From Saccoglossus kowalevskii (Eukaryota; Hemichordata; Enteropneusta; Harrimaniidae), in the NCBI RefSeq assembly GCF_000003605.2, contig NW_003147771.1:255396-277898 (forward strand): a stretch of 22,503 nucleotides of DNA, read 5' to 3'. Numbering within the stretch: the stretch's first letter is position 1; every line of letters starts with the position of its first letter. Of the stretch, positions 20,127 to 22,503 are shown piece by piece. Below the pieces are notes generated by a model. That model searched no databases, was not told the origin of the DNA, and saw nothing but the letters and a program-made list of their open reading frames with translations. The position numbers and the translations under genes were made by a program.

Positions 20127-20181
<55 letters not shown>
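20112..20181 (+). mobile_element. Retroposon 3' tail: AATAAA followed by (ATT)n
   Basis: GATTTCAATAAAG at 20112-20124 is followed by about 18 ATT units to 20181. An internal polyadenylation signal immediately before a simple-repeat tail is typical of the 3' end of truncated LINE/SINE copies. The same 13-mer with a shorter ATT tail is at 22312-22337. The 5' limit is unclear and may reach about 19960. Confidence 0.55.
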
Positions 20182-20476
20182 GTACGCAGGTTGTTATTAT
20201 ATGCTTTGCCAATTAAATGTAAAATGCATATTCGCAACAATAACTTAAATCACCAGACATTTCAGTCAACCCCAGGAACTATAATTCAAAATGTGAATAA
20301 TTTTGAGTTGATATTCGATTCCTACCCCGCAACAAATGATGATAGCAAATTTGATAATATAAATATCTGGTTGAACTTCAACGCCCAAATCTAATTATAT
20401 TAGTAAACATTGTCTTCACCTCCCGCATGATATGTAAAAAACAAAACAATTGCGTGCCCTGTCGTATACGTTTGGC

Positions 20477-20490
20477 ATGTCACGTGACAT
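20477..20490. promoter_or_regulatory. Palindromic E-box ATGTCACGTGACAT (second copy)
   Basis: Identical to 16104-16117, including flanking GC and C (17 bases shared). Candidate bHLH-zip site. No adjacent gene start recognised. Confidence 0.35.
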
Positions 20491-20537
20491 CATGAATGCT
20501 GTACGTTGTTCTGATACGTCATCTCTATCAAATTCAA

Positions 20538-20557
20538 AGTTCAGAGTTCAAAGTTCA
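20538..20557 (+). promoter_or_regulatory. Triple AGTTCA half-sites at 1-base spacing
   Basis: Three AGTTCA hexamers at 20538, 20545 and 20552, each separated by one base. This is a DR1-type layout like that used by HNF4/RXR nuclear receptors. It lies about 50 bases from the E-box palindrome. It could also be a small tandem repeat. Confidence 0.25.
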
Positions 20558-21097
20558 TGTAGAAATCATATAAAATGCATATGATCAATTGTTTAACTTA
20601 TCACAATAAATCCTTCTCGGGGATGAACATTTACATGTTTAGTCAACTTCCCCTTTTTGGTAGCAAAAAGTTATATTTACTCGTGTAGAAATAAAAACCA
20701 AAAGCCAGAGTTCATGGCATACAAAAGATATGTAAAATATTTCCTGGAGATAGAGTACTTCATTGCTGTCCGACGGAATAGGTTTACTTCTCATAATAAG
20801 AAATGGGGAATTGTTGTCATGCAGATTAATTGCAATTTGTAATGTACAAACTAGGTATGTAAGATGATAATTTCAGTTCAATCCAATAAAAGTTTATAAA
20901 TACGCACAAAAACAAAAATTGTTTAACTTATCTACGGTTTGGATAACTTGAAGAGAACAATTTATTTCTGTTTTATTGTGAAAATGGGACCCAATCGAAA
21001 ATCTAAGATCAGTCCGTCGATAACAAATTATACTGGCTATCAGTATTATTTTTTTTGAAAACAACATATATATTTCAACTTCATGTAACACTGTGAT
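20558..21097. other. Non-coding stretch, nothing recognised
   Basis: AT-rich, with short open frames of background composition only. No exon, RNA gene or repeat boundary before the MITE. Confidence 0.5.
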
Positions 21098-21319
21098 TTA
21101 AGGGCGGTGGTCGTCGCGCCACGCATGTGCGAGATATGGGTCTCATATACTTGTTTGTAGGTGATTAGAAGATATCGAAGGAGTCACCGGCGATGCCAAG
21201 GTCAACTCTCGTACTCGTGATTTTATTGGAATACGCATGCGCATTGGATTGTGGGGAAATCAGTGTTTATCAATGCACAAATGTCGCACATGCGCGGCCC
21301 GACGACCACCTCGCTTTAA
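21098..21319. mobile_element. TTAA-flanked MITE, copy 3
   Basis: Left end GGGCGGTGGTCGTCGCGCC after TTAA (21098-21101). Inverted right end GCGCGGCCCGACGACCACCTC, then GCT and TTAA (21316-21319). About 214 bp with an interior only distantly related to copies 1 and 2, so it is probably a subfamily sharing the termini. Non-coding. Confidence 0.75.
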
Positions 21320-21612
21320 GATGTCGTGGAGAACAATTATTTTGATTTCGTAATGTAAACTATTTTTCGATGAGAGAAAACAAGCCTATCAAATAAAATT
21401 AACTTAAAATATTTCAAAAACATCGATTTAAACCAAATGTGATATGTACATGTATATATCAAATATGTGTCAGTACTTGAAATGATTACGCAGATATATA
21501 TCTTTCACTACGTCCGGAACGAGCTGCAATCACTTCACAGTTACCCGCACCGAATTCACATCTACAACAAAAACCGTTTCCAACCCCGTTGACTCTGGAC
21601 GATACGTCCTAG

Positions 21613-21663
21613 CATGGAGGTAATACGAATTACCTTATTACCTTAATTCTTATTACCTCCATG
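21613..21663. repeat. Foldback with 13-bp perfect arms (CATGGAGGTAATA)
   Basis: 21613-21625 is the exact inverse complement of 21651-21663. The 25-base interior carries two further TTACCTTA blocks. Likely a tiny foldback or MITE relic related to 651-672. Confidence 0.65.
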
Positions 21664-21892
21664 GTTCTTGTAACAAGTGGTAATATCACGTCACATTTTA
21701 AATCGTGGACTGTTCCAATTTCAATTGCATAGTTAGAAGCTTGTATAAAAAATTGTATTTGTATTTTTGAAAACTGAAGCGTTGTCAGTCTCAAAAGCTA
21801 CTTTTTTTGTCGGGAACTTAAATAATGGCCGTTTATTTCAGACTCAAATACAAATTCAATGAATTTTGTTCTTCGTTAGTTAGTGAAAAAAT

Positions 21893-21982
21893 ACCACAGT
21901 CGTCGCGCCGCGTCATCTTCAATGCGGGTTTCGTGTGACGTATACACCGCGTGTAAAACACATCAAACGCAGACCGCGTGAC
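21893..21982. mobile_element. TTAA MITE fragment, copy 4
   Basis: Matches the left portion of copy 2: CAGTCGTCGCGCCGCGTC, then GACGTATACACCGCGTGTAA and ACACAT. No TTAA and no right terminus, so the copy is truncated. Confidence 0.65.
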
Positions 21983-22311
21983 AAAATGAAAACACAATCT
22001 TTGTTATTAGTGTCGTTCACGTTACAGATCTTGGCACGTGCCGAGAGCCAGTACGTGCCGAAGAAAACACGATCTCGGTCCCAATAGAAAGTCGGGAATG
22101 GAACTCGGCTCATGGCGATGAAGGGACGTGTAGCCAGATATGGTTGAATGCTGTAACAATGAATAAAGTGAATGAAGAACGTTGTCAGCGACGCACATGT
22201 ATGTGGCGCTTCAACCGATTTCTTCTTGCAATGATACATTCTTTGAACCCTTCTTTAACGTGTATGTGCACACTGACTCATAATAAATACCAATAAATAC
22301 CAAATGAACAT

Positions 22312-22337
22312 GATTTCAATAAAGCAATTATTATTAT
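22312..22337 (+). mobile_element. Short retroposon tail, same type as 20112-20181
   Basis: GATTTCAATAAAG followed by CA and a short ATT run. The 13-mer is identical to that at 20112-20124, so this is probably another 3' end of the same retroposon family. Confidence 0.45.
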
Positions 22338-22503
22338 CACCATATTCGTATCGTCTGCCATGTTCTGGTCTATTAACAGCAATTGCTGTGATCTCTCTCC
22401 AGGATTAAAAGGATTACAAATTTCGGCACGTGCTAAGATCCTGTAACCTGAACCCTCAGACAACTAATTGTATTAGTTGTCCGAGGTGAACCATATAACC
22501 GCA
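22338..22503. other. Right-edge sequence, no gene recognised
   Basis: Non-coding by composition. Includes the hairpin at 22454-22486, which may be the end of an element continuing outside the window. Confidence 0.4.
22454..22486. repeat. Hairpin with 15-bp arms, one mismatch
   Basis: CCTCAGACAACTAAT at 22454-22468 pairs with ATTAGTTGTCCGAGG at 22472-22486 around a TGT loop, with a single A/C mismatch. Candidate foldback repeat. Confidence 0.6.

Larger units (their letters stand above)
21320..22311. other. Non-coding region with repeat relics
   Basis: No gene recognised. The minus-strand frame at 21919-22239 overlaps a MITE fragment and is not coding-like. It contains the hairpin at 21613-21663 and the MITE fragment at 21893-21982. 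TTGGCACGTGCCGAGA near 22029 resembles TTCGGCACGTGCTAAGA near 22420. Confidence 0.45.

Overview
The window looks like nuclear DNA of an animal, probably a marine invertebrate. It is AT-rich and gene-poor. It has GT/AG introns, AATAAA signals, (ATC)n and (ATT)n microsatellites and many short non-autonomous transposons. There is no operon structure and I saw no rRNA, tRNA or CRISPR. The phylum cannot be fixed from the sequence alone.

Left end (1-4200, minus strand): two small exons of an FG-repeat nucleoporin, 2937-3021 (possible start codon) and 1157-1450. They are joined by a 1.5 kb intron with matching phase, and the gene runs off the left edge. The intron holds a degenerate repeat, and an 8-bp-TSD inverted-repeat element lies upstream.

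Middle left (4200-10280): no gene recognised. It contains three MITE-like elements: 4833-5233, 5971-6176 and 6869-7141.

Centre (10281-15210): two intronless paralogous genes for bacterial-type phosphatidylinositol-specific phospholipase C X-domain proteins, convergent at 10400-11284 (+) and 14184-15038 (-). Both start Met-Gly, keep the two catalytic histidines and have the 11-mer CGTGTCACGTG upstream of the ATG. Together they suggest a small local family of membrane-attached PI/GPI-cleaving enzymes.

Right (15550-19080): a second copy of the TTAA-flanked MITE, an intergenic stretch with E-box and CTCF-like motifs, then a two-exon minus-strand gene (17328-19007). It encodes a secreted protein with a signal peptide, a PGQL proline-rich repeat, five LDL-receptor class A modules and no membrane anchor.

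Far right (19080-22503): no gene recognised. It holds retroposon-like (ATT)n tails, one further TTAA MITE copy and one fragment, and two foldback hairpins. No functional link between the three genes is evident beyond proximity.
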